DNA from: Methylophaga nitratireducenticrescens
GTDB taxonomy: Bacteria; Pseudomonadota; Gammaproteobacteria; Nitrosococcales; Methylophagaceae
DNA length: 64,000 nt
Reading direction: 5' to 3'
Assembly (NCBI RefSeq): GCF_000260985.4
Contig: NC_017857.3
Coordinates: 2,427,001 to 2,491,000 of the forward strand
The translations under genes were made by a program, and so were the position numbers. The number at the start of each line of letters is the position of its first letter. Positions within the stretch are counted from its first letter, which is position 1. Under the pieces are notes generated by a model that did no database searches, was not told the DNA's origin, and worked only from the letters and a program-made list of their open reading frames with translations. Below, piece after piece: positions 1 to 8,489 of the stretch.

Positions 1-135
1 GTCACATAGGTAGTTACGAGCAATATTGAAGGTGTTTTTGCTGAATTCAAACTCATTAAGAATATCGTTTAGCGGCACCGGGTAACGACGATTGGAAAAA
101 AACTTGTGCAGTGCATATATCCGTTCAAAATCCAT
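1..135 (-). CDS. WYL/YafY-type transcriptional regulator, N-terminal fragment
   Basis: Only the first 45 codons are in the window; the gene continues past base 1. It reads from an ATG at 133-135 and begins MDFERIYALHKFF, followed by an RRYPV segment and a helix-turn-helix-like stretch (ILNEFEFSKNTFN). This opening is typical of the DeoR-like HTH of WYL-domain regulators, which pair a DNA-binding N-terminus with a ligand- or nucleic-acid-binding WYL domain. The WYL domain itself would lie outside the window, so the family call rests on the N-terminus alone. It sits downstream of, and on the same strand as, the phosphatase/kinase gene. Confidence 0.55.
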   Translation of the reverse strand, partial: MDFERIYALHKFFSNRRYPVPLNDILNEFEFSKNTFNIARNYLCD

Positions 136-240
136 TCAGGGCATCCCTACTTCACAAGCTTAGAAGGTAAGCCATCCTGAATGGATTGTCGACTGTTTCA
201 CATTTTAGCCATCACTTTTTCAGATTAGAATTCTGAGGAC

Positions 241-1953
241 TCAATCCAATAGTTGATAAAGCAATATCAGGTTAAATAACACACTCAAAGCGGCACAGGT
301 TTGCCAGAATCGCACCGGATGACGTTCAATCAATGGCACAAATTCAGTTTGTAAAAATGCCGGGTTGGGTTTTAGCAGGTCCGTCTGCAGTTCGGATAAG
401 GCTTCATAGCGTCGTTGTGGATTAAGCTGTACGGACTTTTCTATCGCTTTATCAACCCACACAGGAATATCGTTTGTCACTTGCGTCAGAGATTGATAAT
501 TCAGTCGACTCAATTGCTGACGATTCATGTGTTTTTCGAAACGCTTTTCGTAAGGTAACTGTCCGCTCAGTAATTGGTAAATAATCGAGCCCAAAGAAAA
601 CTGATCAGCCTGCACCCCTGCCTGTTCTCCCAGCAGATATTCCGGTGCAGTAAATTCTTTGGTTCCCAGCAGTTTTTTGCGTTCTATCGGCGAAGCCACA
701 TCCGCAATACCAGCAATACGGGTCGAACCAAAATCGATAATTTTTATGACCCCTTCATCACTCAGCATGATATTGCCGGGCTTAAGATCCTGATGCAGCA
801 TATCCAGGCGATGAAAGGCCCGTAATCCAGAGATGAGTTGTGGCAGTATCTGTCTTACTTCATTCAGGCTCAGCGGCCCTTCATCATCCAGTTTCTGTTG
901 CAGGGTTTTGTCTGCCACATATTCCATCACATAATAAAGAAAGCGCCGTGGGCGCTGTTGCTCAACGATGCGAACTACATGAGCATTGTCAATTCTCCGG
1001 CCAATCCATTCTTCCAACTGAAAGCGTTCCAGATAAGCGAGATCATCTTCAAAGTTCACTGAAGGCGTTTTCAACACCACTTTCTGCTGGGTTTCGGTAT
1101 CGATTGCCAGATACAACTGACTGGTCGAACTGGCGTGCAGCTCACGTAATACCCGGTAACCATCAAGCATGACACCTTCATATAATTCTGGTGGAAACGG
1201 TAACGCCGTTAATCGGGCATAGACTTCATCTGGCTTGGGAGCAGACAACTCGTCAATACAAAACACCTGGCAACTTACATTGTCAGCACTGCCGTTTTGC
1301 AGCGCTAACTCGCATAATTCTTTGGCACACTGCTCAGGATCAGCATTGTCGCTTAACTGCTGTTTAATGACATTGTCGGCAACAAACTCATAAACGCCAT
1401 CCGTCATCAAGATAAAGACATCACCGCGTTCGACAGCCACATTCTTGTAATCAATTTCCAGTGCGTAATCGACACCAAGCGCCCGCCCCAGATATTCTTT
1501 TTCTTCATCCAGTTTTATCCGGTGATCCTGGGTCAGTTGTTCCAGTGCATTGTTACGAAAAAGATAGATTCGGGCATCACCGACATGAAACAAATGCGCG
1601 GTAACTGACTTGATAATCACCACAGAAAAGGTAGTGGCAAAGCCTCGTGACATTTCCCGAAACTGATGACTCTGCCCACACAGCCAGACATTAATCGCCG
1701 TTAAAACCTTGCCACCGGATTGTTTAACCGACCAGGTATCTGGCGTACTGAAATAATCGGCAATAAATCCGGTGATGGCTGCATGACTGGCCTCGCGGGC
1801 CTGTTCGCTGCTACTGATGCCATCAGCAATTGCGCAGATAGCCCCCTTACTTTCCAGCAACAAGCTGTTCTCCGGGGCATAAAAACCAATCGCATCCTGA
1901 TTTTCGGCTTTCACTCCGGCCCGCGAGTATTGTCCGCAACGGACTTTCAGCAT
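241..1953 (-). CDS. Bifunctional PP2C phosphatase / Ser-Thr protein kinase, membrane-anchored
   Basis: A 570-residue fusion. Residues 1-235 are a PP2C-type phosphatase: metal-binding D44-G45, an FHVGDAR strand near 123, TDG at 184-186 and DN at 224-225. Residues 265-530 are a Hanks-type kinase with the ATP lysine K295, catalytic loop HQDLKPGN (D389, N394) and DFG at 407-409. The glycine-rich loop is degenerate (ELHASSTSQ has no GxGxxG), so activity should not be assumed. A hydrophobic helix at about 548-567 anchors the C-terminus in the inner membrane. It lies 14 bases after the nitrate transporter gene and is probably co-transcribed with it. Such fusions are known beside NarK/NasA-type transporters; a role in modulating nitrate uptake is inference. 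Confidence 0.85.
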   Translation of the reverse strand: MLKVRCGQYSRAGVKAENQDAIGFYAPENSLLLESKGAICAIADGISSSEQAREASHAAITGFIADYFSTPDTWSVKQSGGKVLTAINVWLCGQSHQFREMSRGFATTFSVVIIKSVTAHLFHVGDARIYLFRNNALEQLTQDHRIKLDEEKEYLGRALGVDYALEIDYKNVAVERGDVFILMTDGVYEFVADNVIKQQLSDNADPEQCAKELCELALQNGSADNVSCQVFCIDELSAPKPDEVYARLTALPFPPELYEGVMLDGYRVLRELHASSTSQLYLAIDTETQQKVVLKTPSVNFEDDLAYLERFQLEEWIGRRIDNAHVVRIVEQQRPRRFLYYVMEYVADKTLQQKLDDEGPLSLNEVRQILPQLISGLRAFHRLDMLHQDLKPGNIMLSDEGVIKIIDFGSTRIAGIADVASPIERKKLLGTKEFTAPEYLLGEQAGVQADQFSLGSIIYQLLSGQLPYEKRFEKHMNRQQLSRLNYQSLTQVTNDIPVWVDKAIEKSVQLNPQRRYEALSELQTDLLKPNPAFLQTEFVPLIERHPVRFWQTCAALSVLFNLILLYQLLD

Positions 1954-1967
1954 GATCTCGATCCCGT

Positions 1968-3434
1968 TTAATGCACATCGATCAGTTGCACGGTTCCATC
2001 CGGCAACACTTCTGCCATCGGACCGCGCGGCTCATCCATAAATTGCACTACAATCAAGGTAACAACAGCGGTGGCGGCAATTACCCAGAAAAATAACTGC
2101 GCTGAAACCACTGACAATACCGTTAAAAATAACAATGCACCGACATTACCATAAGCACCTGCCATACCAGCAATTTGTCCGGTCAAACGACGTTGTACTA
2201 AAGGTACCACAGCAAAAACTGCACCCTCCCCCGCCTGAACAAAGAATGAGCAGCACATGGTAGCCAACACGGCTAATACAATAAACCATTCGGGCGTAAT
2301 CAGGCCCATAACAAAATAGCCCACAGCCAAGCCTGCCAGACAAATAGTTAATGTCAGTTTACGGCCCAGCTTATCACTGAAATAGCCACCAGTTGGGCGC
2401 GAGACCAGATTCATAAAGGCAAAACCGGATGCCAGTAGCCCGGCCTGAACAACGGTAATATCAAATGTTTCACTGAAAAATAGCGGTAACATCGACACCA
2501 CCGCCAACTCAGAACCAAACGTCGCCAGATAGGCCAGATTCAGCACCGCGACCTGCTTGAATTTGTAACGATGAATTTCTGGAACTGGGGTATGAAATAT
2601 AGATTTGTTAACCTGATAGATATGATAAAGCTGGTACAAAAACAACAGCACCAATCCAGCATAAATCAGCATGGTTACCGATTCAGTCAGTAATGAGACC
2701 CCGTTTGGAGACAGTTTCCAGGCCAGCAGTGCCAAAGCGCCATACATCGGCAGAGTCATCAAAATTAATAAAGCAAAGTCCCCTTTGCTGGTGACTTCCA
2801 TCGCGCCGGACTTTTTCGGTTTGAAATAAGTTGACCCTTTCGGTGTATCAGAAACGCTGTTGTAATAGATAAACGCATATATCAACGCAATTAAACCGGT
2901 CAGCGCTACCGCATAGCGCCAGCCTTCTTCACCGCCAAACATCAACGCAATCGTCGGCAGACTCATCGCCGCTGCAGCTGAACCGAAATTACCCCAGCCG
3001 CCGTAAATGCCTTCCGCCAGACCGACCTGTTTGGCTGGAAACCACTCTGAAATCATCCGGATACCGATAACAAACCCGGCACCAACGAAACCCAGCATAA
3101 AACGCGCAAGCGCCATTTGTTCAAAACTGTCGGCGATCGCAAAAAAGAAACACAACATACTGGAAATGCCCAGCAGCAATGAATACATGATTTTGGGGCC
3201 GTATTTATCCACTAACATGCCCACCACTATCCGGGCAGGAATGGTCAGGGCGACATTCAGAATCAATAGGGTTTTAACTTGCTGGTCGGTGAGGCCAAGT
3301 GTTTCTTTAATCGAAACCAGTAATGGTGCATGGTTAAACCAGACCACAAAACTGATAAAAAAGGCCATCCAGCTAAGATGTAGAATGCGGCTGTTGCCGC
3401 TGAAGGATAAAAATTTTAAATTTGAGGCAGACAT
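1968..3434 (-). CDS. narK: NarK/NasA-type MFS nitrate (nitrite) transporter
   Basis: A 488-residue major facilitator with about twelve hydrophobic segments. The N-terminal half has the nitrate-porter features WFNHAPL and an [12 protein letters not shown] segment, followed by IRMISEWFP and the glycine-rich GGWGNFG. The second half has a matching [12 protein letters not shown] and [12 protein letters not shown] region; these paired glycine-rich nitrate signatures are typical of the NNP family. It imports nitrate across the inner membrane for the reductase encoded upstream. The start is the ATG at 3434, with only a weak ribosome site (GCGAG). The gene precedes the phosphatase/kinase fusion by 14 bases. 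A sigma-54 promoter candidate lies 47-63 bases upstream, consistent with nitrogen control. Import of nitrite rather than nitrate cannot be excluded. Confidence 0.9.
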   Translation of the reverse strand: MSASNLKFLSFSGNSRILHLSWMAFFISFVVWFNHAPLLVSIKETLGLTDQQVKTLLILNVALTIPARIVVGMLVDKYGPKIMYSLLLGISSMLCFFFAIADSFEQMALARFMLGFVGAGFVIGIRMISEWFPAKQVGLAEGIYGGWGNFGSAAAAMSLPTIALMFGGEEGWRYAVALTGLIALIYAFIYYNSVSDTPKGSTYFKPKKSGAMEVTSKGDFALLILMTLPMYGALALLAWKLSPNGVSLLTESVTMLIYAGLVLLFLYQLYHIYQVNKSIFHTPVPEIHRYKFKQVAVLNLAYLATFGSELAVVSMLPLFFSETFDITVVQAGLLASGFAFMNLVSRPTGGYFSDKLGRKLTLTICLAGLAVGYFVMGLITPEWFIVLAVLATMCCSFFVQAGEGAVFAVVPLVQRRLTGQIAGMAGAYGNVGALLFLTVLSVVSAQLFFWVIAATAVVTLIVVQFMDEPRGPMAEVLPDGTVQLIDVH

Positions 3435-3456
3435 GAAGTTCTCGCTTCAGAACGTT

Positions 3457-3472
3457 TCACCAACATTGGTGA
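3457..3472. promoter_or_regulatory. Perfect dyad at the predicted narK transcription start
   Basis: TCACCAACATTGGTGA is a perfect 7-bp inverted repeat around a 2-base centre. It overlaps the transcription start predicted from the sigma-54 element (about 3470). It could be a protein-binding operator or a hairpin at the very 5' end of the mRNA. The half sites (CACCA/TGGTG) resemble NtrC half sites but are one base too far apart. Confidence 0.4.
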
Positions 3473-3480
3473 GCGACTAA

Positions 3481-3497
3481 AGCGGAAAGCATGCCAA
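3481..3497 (-). promoter_or_regulatory. Sigma-54 promoter candidate for narK
   Basis: On the minus strand this reads TTGGCATGCTTTCCGCT. It has the invariant GG-N10-GC spacing of -24/-12 promoters and an eight-base match to the -24 half of the nirB element (TTGGCATG), but the -12 half is CCGC rather than TTGC. The expected start is near 3470, leaving a 35-base leader. The rest of 3435-3885 holds the two neighbouring sites described separately and no coding region that I can support. Confidence 0.6.
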
Positions 3498-3579
3498 CTT
3501 ATAAGCTATTGTTTTTATTGATTAATAAGTCCTCAGAAAAAGCCTCTCACGCACTTATTTAAAACAAATCAGCTGACGT

Positions 3580-3596
3580 CGCACCAGGTCTGTGCA
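3580..3596. promoter_or_regulatory. NtrC-like binding site upstream of narK
   Basis: CGCACCAGGTCTGTGCA matches 11 of 14 specified positions of the enteric NtrC consensus TGCACCA-N3-TGGTGCA. Its centre (3588) is about 118 bases upstream of the predicted narK start, an ordinary distance for an NtrC enhancer and almost the same as at nirB. Confidence 0.5.
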
Positions 3597-3885
3597 GCAT
3601 TTCAGGCCACAAACGCTAAGGGTCTGTTTATCTTTCATAGCCGCCTTGTTGAACGAAAGACCTCCCCCAGCAGTGGTGGTGATGAAAGATCAACACCATC
3701 TGGCAATGGCCATTATCGATTTGCTTTTTTCAGCAGCTGCTGGCTTTCTATAGCGTCGAAAAATCACCATTTATTTGCCAATAAGATGCTCACAAACCAC
3801 ATCATCAAACTGAGTGAAAGCAAAAATTTTGTCGGTACTTTCTGATTACCTCATACATCCTGTTACCACTTGCGTTTATTTCAAA

Positions 3886-5118
3886 TTAATCGTCTTGCCA
3901 GTCTAGATCGCAACAAAATACATAAAGCTTGTTATGAACCATTACCGTTTGGGACACCGTGATGCACATTCTGGAATCAGCGACAGATAAATAAGGCCTA
4001 CTGACCTGCATTTCCCCGGGATGCTCAATGGCCCGGAAGTGATAATGTTTGTGAGACCAATTGGCATTATCTCCGGACAAGAGAGGCGTAAAACGGGTGT
4101 CCATTTTTTGTTGATAATGCGGAGAATAGACGTTGCGTGCCATCTGAAATCCAACCTCATCCAGCAAATAACAGCGTACTGCACGCTTTTCTCTAAATAA
4201 TATATGGCTACTGGTATCAAAGGCATTGGTAATCGAAAACTCGCTGATTGCCTGCCGAAACAGTGTCTCGATTTTTTTGAAATTCTGATTCATCTGATGA
4301 TTGTTTTTAAATCGCTGACGCTGCTGGATCGCCAATAAATGGTCAATATCTTCCGCAAATTTGAGGTTTTGTGTAATGCGTTGCTGGGGTCTGGCAAAAT
4401 AGAAGCCCTGAATCATATCAGCGTTCGCTGCAATGGCAACTAATGCTTCGCGTTCGGTTTCAACGCCTTCTATAACCACAAGGCTGCCTGCTTCATGAAT
4501 CAGTGAAACTACACCGGCCAGAATTCGTTCTACCCGGCTTGAAGTGCCAGCACCACGGATCATACTGCGATCAATTTTGACGATATCCGGCTCCAATTCC
4601 CAGATACGATCAAAATTGGAATGCCCAGCGCCAAAATCATCAATGGCTATCAAACATCCCAGTTGTCGGAAGTGACGAATCAGGCTAAGTAAGTATTGAC
4701 GATCATCAATTTCACTTTCCAGAATTTCCATGACCACGTGGCGTGGCGTGATATCGGTTTGTTCGAATAACGCCGTCATAAAACCAGCATCAGGGCGCTG
4801 GGAGATCAAACATTGTGAATTCAAATTTAAAAATAACCAGGTTTCGCCATTGGGTTGCTTAGCAAAATTATGCATATGCAGTCGACGACATAATCGATCC
4901 AACGACAGCTTTTCCTTCCCACTCTGAGGAATAGCCAGCAATTCCAATGGTGAATGCGGAATACCTTGTGGGTCTACTGCCCGAATCAGTCCTTCATAAC
5001 CAACCGGACGACGATGTGGAATGCTGAAAATAGGCTGAAAATGGCTGGTCAGAGTTAAATGGTGGTAATCAGCAGTGACATACAAACTGGTTTGTTCAGC
5101 ATCATGAGTCTGCTGCAT
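3886..5118 (-). CDS. EAL-domain c-di-GMP phosphodiesterase with C-terminal sensor-like domain
   Basis: 410 residues. Residues about 15-250 form an EAL domain with the signature written YEGLIRA (EGL instead of EAL), then NLN, EILE, IDDFGAG, the lysine in VKID, and IEGVE; all expected metal and catalytic positions appear intact, so hydrolysis of c-di-GMP is likely. There is no signal peptide or membrane segment. Residues about 255-410 form a second domain with a Cache/PDC flavour (NWSHKHY, SRPYLS), resembling the EAL-associated C-terminal domain of YkuI-type proteins; that assignment is tentative. The gene sits alone between the nitrate reductase and the transporter, on the same strand. A TATAAT-like -10 lies at about 5160-5166 without a convincing -35. 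Confidence 0.85.
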   Translation of the reverse strand: MQQTHDAEQTSLYVTADYHHLTLTSHFQPIFSIPHRRPVGYEGLIRAVDPQGIPHSPLELLAIPQSGKEKLSLDRLCRRLHMHNFAKQPNGETWLFLNLNSQCLISQRPDAGFMTALFEQTDITPRHVVMEILESEIDDRQYLLSLIRHFRQLGCLIAIDDFGAGHSNFDRIWELEPDIVKIDRSMIRGAGTSSRVERILAGVVSLIHEAGSLVVIEGVETEREALVAIAANADMIQGFYFARPQQRITQNLKFAEDIDHLLAIQQRQRFKNNHQMNQNFKKIETLFRQAISEFSITNAFDTSSHILFREKRAVRCYLLDEVGFQMARNVYSPHYQQKMDTRFTPLLSGDNANWSHKHYHFRAIEHPGEMQVSRPYLSVADSRMCITVSQTVMVHNKLYVFCCDLDWQDD

Positions 5119-5513
5119 GGGTATACCTTTAAATTCGCGTTGGGAGACAACTGTCCATCATTATAAATAACTGCTAATTTACCGAGTAGTAATTTTACCT
5201 ATCCTGCCATCCCAATTAGCGCTTAGTGATTTCCCCTTGTTCTACTCATTCATAGCCTTGTCATAGTTAAAACCATTTTTTATCGACAACTTACAACGTT
5301 GCTTGTCATGTTATGCATGAAAATGTGCATTCTAACGCAATGTGGTCAGGGCTTGTTTTTAGCATGACGGATTAGTGATCTTAAAAATCAGATCGCCAAA
5401 CGAACATGAAAAAATACCAAATAAATGGGTTGCTGCAATAAAGTTGGATACAGGCTGGGAGTAAAAACAGTCGAGAAAATACCGATCCGCAGAAATAGTT
5501 TCTGCCGTATTCG
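5119..5513. other. Intergenic region between nitrate reductase and EAL gene
   Basis: 395 bases, AT-rich. It holds the probable EAL-gene promoter region (minus-strand TATAAT near 5160-5166 and AAAGG before the start codon) and, just after the nitrate reductase stop, a 7-bp inverted repeat GCAGAAA/TTTCTGC at 5489-5505. That repeat has no T-tract directly after it, so it is at best a weak terminator. I see no gene here. Confidence 0.4.
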
Positions 5514-8165
5514 CTATCCATAATCCGTCAATAGCTGTTTTAGCTCGGGAATGCAGGAACCACAGTTCGTTCCGGCTTTTAAACATCGGCCAATCTCATC
5601 AACCGATTTGGCTTCACCTTTATGGATAGCCTCTTTAATGGTGGTTTCACCCACCGCAAAACAAGCGCAAACCAATTTGCCTTTGTCTTGTTGTCCAGGT
5701 CCCGGTCGCCCCGCCAGCAAACTTTGTCGGGCTGACGCATCCAACTTTTCTTCGCTAAATAATTGCGATAGCCAACCACGCTCCGGCAAATGATGATCGG
5801 GTCCAAGAAACATCACGATCTGTAACTGGTTATCAACAATATTTGCGACACGATAACGGCCTGTCCGCTGATCACTGAACTCCAGCCATTCACCCTGCTG
5901 ACCGATCATACTCTGAACCCATTGCAGTGGCTTTTCTATCCAGTTATTGCCGGCCAGCTCATAGCGCCAGAACTGCTGCCCTTTGACGTTAACCCAATAG
6001 GCCGTTTCGGTGAGATTCAACGACTGGCGGGATAAAATGAAAGCATGCCAGCGGGGTAGGAAAGGCCGCACATTCACCGGTGTATGTTTGGATTCAGGTT
6101 GACCGGAAATTGGATCGGTAATCGGTGCGACTAGCGTATCGACACGCGCTTGCGAGGCAACTTGACCATTCCAATGAATAGGAATGAACAGGCTGCCCGG
6201 TCGTTGATTCGGAGTTAGATTAACCCGTCCGATCATTCGTCCCCATTTACTTTCAACCTGGACCAACGCCTTATTCTGGAGTTGCCAGTGCCCGGCATCT
6301 ACCGGGTGCATATCGATCAATGGTTCACTGATATGGGCATTAAGTCTGGGCGCACGGCCGGTGCGGGTCATGGTATGCCATTGATCACGGATACGACCGG
6401 TGTTTAATACCAAAGGATAGATATCATCCACCTCGTTTTGCGGATAACGCGGATCCACCGCAATCATTCTGGCTTTACCGGAAGCGGTATAAAAATGATT
6501 ATCGGCAAACATTCTGGCCGTTCCCTGTGGGGCATTATCTGTCACCGGCCACTGAATCGGCTGCAATGCCGCATATTGCAGCTCGGTAATATTCGCCAAG
6601 GCACTGATATCAAAATCCCGTTGGCCTTGGTTTTCAAATGCAGATAATCTGGCATGTTCACGAAACACATCGACCGTAGTTTCAAACTGAAACTGTTTAA
6701 CAAAGCCCATGCGTTTGCCGACTTCCTTGAGCATCCACCAATCGGCTCTGGCCTCGCCGGGTGCGGGTAAAAAAGCTCGCTGATGACTGATACGCCTTTC
6801 AGAGTTGGTGACAGTGCCATCTTTTTCGCCCCAACCAAGCGCCGGCAGCAATACATCAGCAAATTCGGTACAGTCGGTTTGCTTTTCAATTTCAGAGACA
6901 ATGACTAATTCGCATTTTTCCAATGCTCTCTTGACTTGATCGGCATCCGGTATGCTCACCACCGGATTGGTGGCAATAATCCAGACAGCCTTTATTTCGC
7001 CCCGCTCAATTGCCTGAAACATTTCAATGGTTTTATGACCAGCCGTTTGCGTTAAACAATTAGTGTCCCAGAAACGAGATAACCGATTGTAGTGTTGTGG
7101 ATTATCAATTTCCATATGAGCCGCCAGCTGATTACACAATCCACCGACCTCGCGTCCACCCATCGCATTGGGCTGTCCGGTTATGGAGAATGGGCCCATA
7201 CCCTGTTTGCCGATCCGGCCCGTGGCCAGATGACAATTGATAATGGCATTACATTTATCGGTGCCACTGGTGGATTGATTGATCCCTTGCGAGAACAGGC
7301 TGATAGTTTTTTCGGTTGAGGCAAACAGTTGATAAAACCTTGCCACATCCTCTTCTGATAATTCTGTCTGCCGTGCCACCTGAGGAATATTGGCAGCGGT
7401 TTTGGCGGCTGAATCCAGAGATAAGGCAAAGCCTTCTACATGTTGTTCAAGATAATGCCAGTCGATACCATCATGCTGTTTGAGATAACTCAGTAACCCA
7501 TTAAACAGAAACGCATCGGCACCAGGACGTAATGGTAGATGCAGATCGGCAATATCACAGGTGGCAGTTTTTCGCGGATCAATCACCACCACTTTCATAT
7601 TTGGGCGGTTTTGCTTGGCCTGGGTAATACGCTGAAACAGCACGGGATGACACCAGGCGGTATTGGAACCGACTATCACCAGCAGATCAGTCTGTTCGAG
7701 ATCTTCATAGCTGCAAGGCACCGAATCACTGCCAAATGCACGTTTATGGGCAGCCACTGCAGAAGACATACATAACCTTGAATTAGTCTCGATATTGCCA
7801 CTGCCAATAAAGCCTTTCATCAATTTATTGGCCATATAGTAATCTTCGGTGAGGAGTTGACCTGACACATAAAACGCCACGGCATCCGAACCATACTGAT
7901 CAATAATCTGTTTAAACCGGTCACTGACATGGTCCAATGCGTTATCCCAATCCACCCGTTTGCCATTTACCTGTGGATATAACAACCGGTTATCAAGACC
8001 AACGGTTTCACCTAAGGCAGAACCTTTGGAACACAAGCGTCCGAAATTAGCCGGATGGCCTGGATCGCCTTTTATAGCAACCGTTCCATCCGCCTGCGGC
8101 GCAGCCAAAATGCCGCAGCCGACGCCGCAATAGGGGCAGGTTGTTTGTGTTGCGTGTTGTGCCAA
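5514..8165 (-). CDS. nasA: Assimilatory nitrate reductase, catalytic subunit
   Basis: 883-residue molybdopterin oxidoreductase that reduces nitrate to nitrite in the cytoplasm. The N-terminal [4Fe-4S] ligands are C10, C13, C17 and C45 (TCPYCGVGC and RLCSKG). The long central part carries Mo-bis-MGD motifs such as IVGSNTAWCHPV, FSQGINQS and the QPNAMGGREVGG block. The C-terminal 60 residues are a BFD-like [2Fe-2S] domain (VCACFAVGE and GTNCGSCIPELK), characteristic of the assimilatory NasA/NasC type and absent from periplasmic NapA. No Tat or Sec signal is present, in keeping with a cytoplasmic enzyme. It is the third gene of the nirB-nirD operon, 10 bases after nirD. Cofactor-synthesis genes are not in the window. 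Confidence 0.95.
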   Translation of the reverse strand: MAQHATQTTCPYCGVGCGILAAPQADGTVAIKGDPGHPANFGRLCSKGSALGETVGLDNRLLYPQVNGKRVDWDNALDHVSDRFKQIIDQYGSDAVAFYVSGQLLTEDYYMANKLMKGFIGSGNIETNSRLCMSSAVAAHKRAFGSDSVPCSYEDLEQTDLLVIVGSNTAWCHPVLFQRITQAKQNRPNMKVVVIDPRKTATCDIADLHLPLRPGADAFLFNGLLSYLKQHDGIDWHYLEQHVEGFALSLDSAAKTAANIPQVARQTELSEEDVARFYQLFASTEKTISLFSQGINQSTSGTDKCNAIINCHLATGRIGKQGMGPFSITGQPNAMGGREVGGLCNQLAAHMEIDNPQHYNRLSRFWDTNCLTQTAGHKTIEMFQAIERGEIKAVWIIATNPVVSIPDADQVKRALEKCELVIVSEIEKQTDCTEFADVLLPALGWGEKDGTVTNSERRISHQRAFLPAPGEARADWWMLKEVGKRMGFVKQFQFETTVDVFREHARLSAFENQGQRDFDISALANITELQYAALQPIQWPVTDNAPQGTARMFADNHFYTASGKARMIAVDPRYPQNEVDDIYPLVLNTGRIRDQWHTMTRTGRAPRLNAHISEPLIDMHPVDAGHWQLQNKALVQVESKWGRMIGRVNLTPNQRPGSLFIPIHWNGQVASQARVDTLVAPITDPISGQPESKHTPVNVRPFLPRWHAFILSRQSLNLTETAYWVNVKGQQFWRYELAGNNWIEKPLQWVQSMIGQQGEWLEFSDQRTGRYRVANIVDNQLQIVMFLGPDHHLPERGWLSQLFSEEKLDASARQSLLAGRPGPGQQDKGKLVCACFAVGETTIKEAIHKGEAKSVDEIGRCLKAGTNCGSCIPELKQLLTDYG

Positions 8166-8175
8166 CAGTCCGTCC

Positions 8176-8484
8176 TCAGAGTGCGATATAAATCAGGCCA
8201 TCTTCGATTTTTGTTTCAAATGCCCGAGTACACCCTTCATCATGGCCAGTCGCTTCACCACTCTTTAAATCAATCACCCAGTTATGTAATGGACAGGCAA
8301 CTCGTTTGTCGTAAACAATTCCTTGCGATAAGGGGCCTTTTTTGTGCGGGCATTGATCAAATAAGGCAAATACCTCGTTACTACTGGTGCGAAAAATCGC
8401 CACATCCCCATCAGGCGTGGTCATCACTCGTGAGCCCTTTTGTGGCACGCTCTCTACCGGTCCTACTTCAGTCCAATTTTGCAT
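8176..8484 (-). CDS. nirD: Assimilatory nitrite reductase small subunit, Rieske-type
   Basis: 102 residues, the usual NirD length. The Rieske-like ligand set is complete: C45-x-H47 in QCPHKKGPLSQ and C64-x2-H67 in ACPLHNW, so this NirD may hold a [2Fe-2S] cluster, unlike forms that have lost these residues. It partners NirB in the six-electron reduction of nitrite to ammonium using NAD(P)H. It begins 5 bases after nirB ends, so the two are almost certainly one transcript. Confidence 0.93.
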   Translation of the reverse strand: MQNWTEVGPVESVPQKGSRVMTTPDGDVAIFRTSSNEVFALFDQCPHKKGPLSQGIVYDKRVACPLHNWVIDLKSGEATGHDEGCTRAFETKIEDGLIYIAL

Positions 8485-8489
8485 CTGTT

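Noticed and set aside
5359-5586. Short minus-strand ORF overlapping the nitrate reductase end
   Set aside because: It lies in another frame over the conserved BFD-like tail of the reductase and has no ribosome site or recognisable domain.
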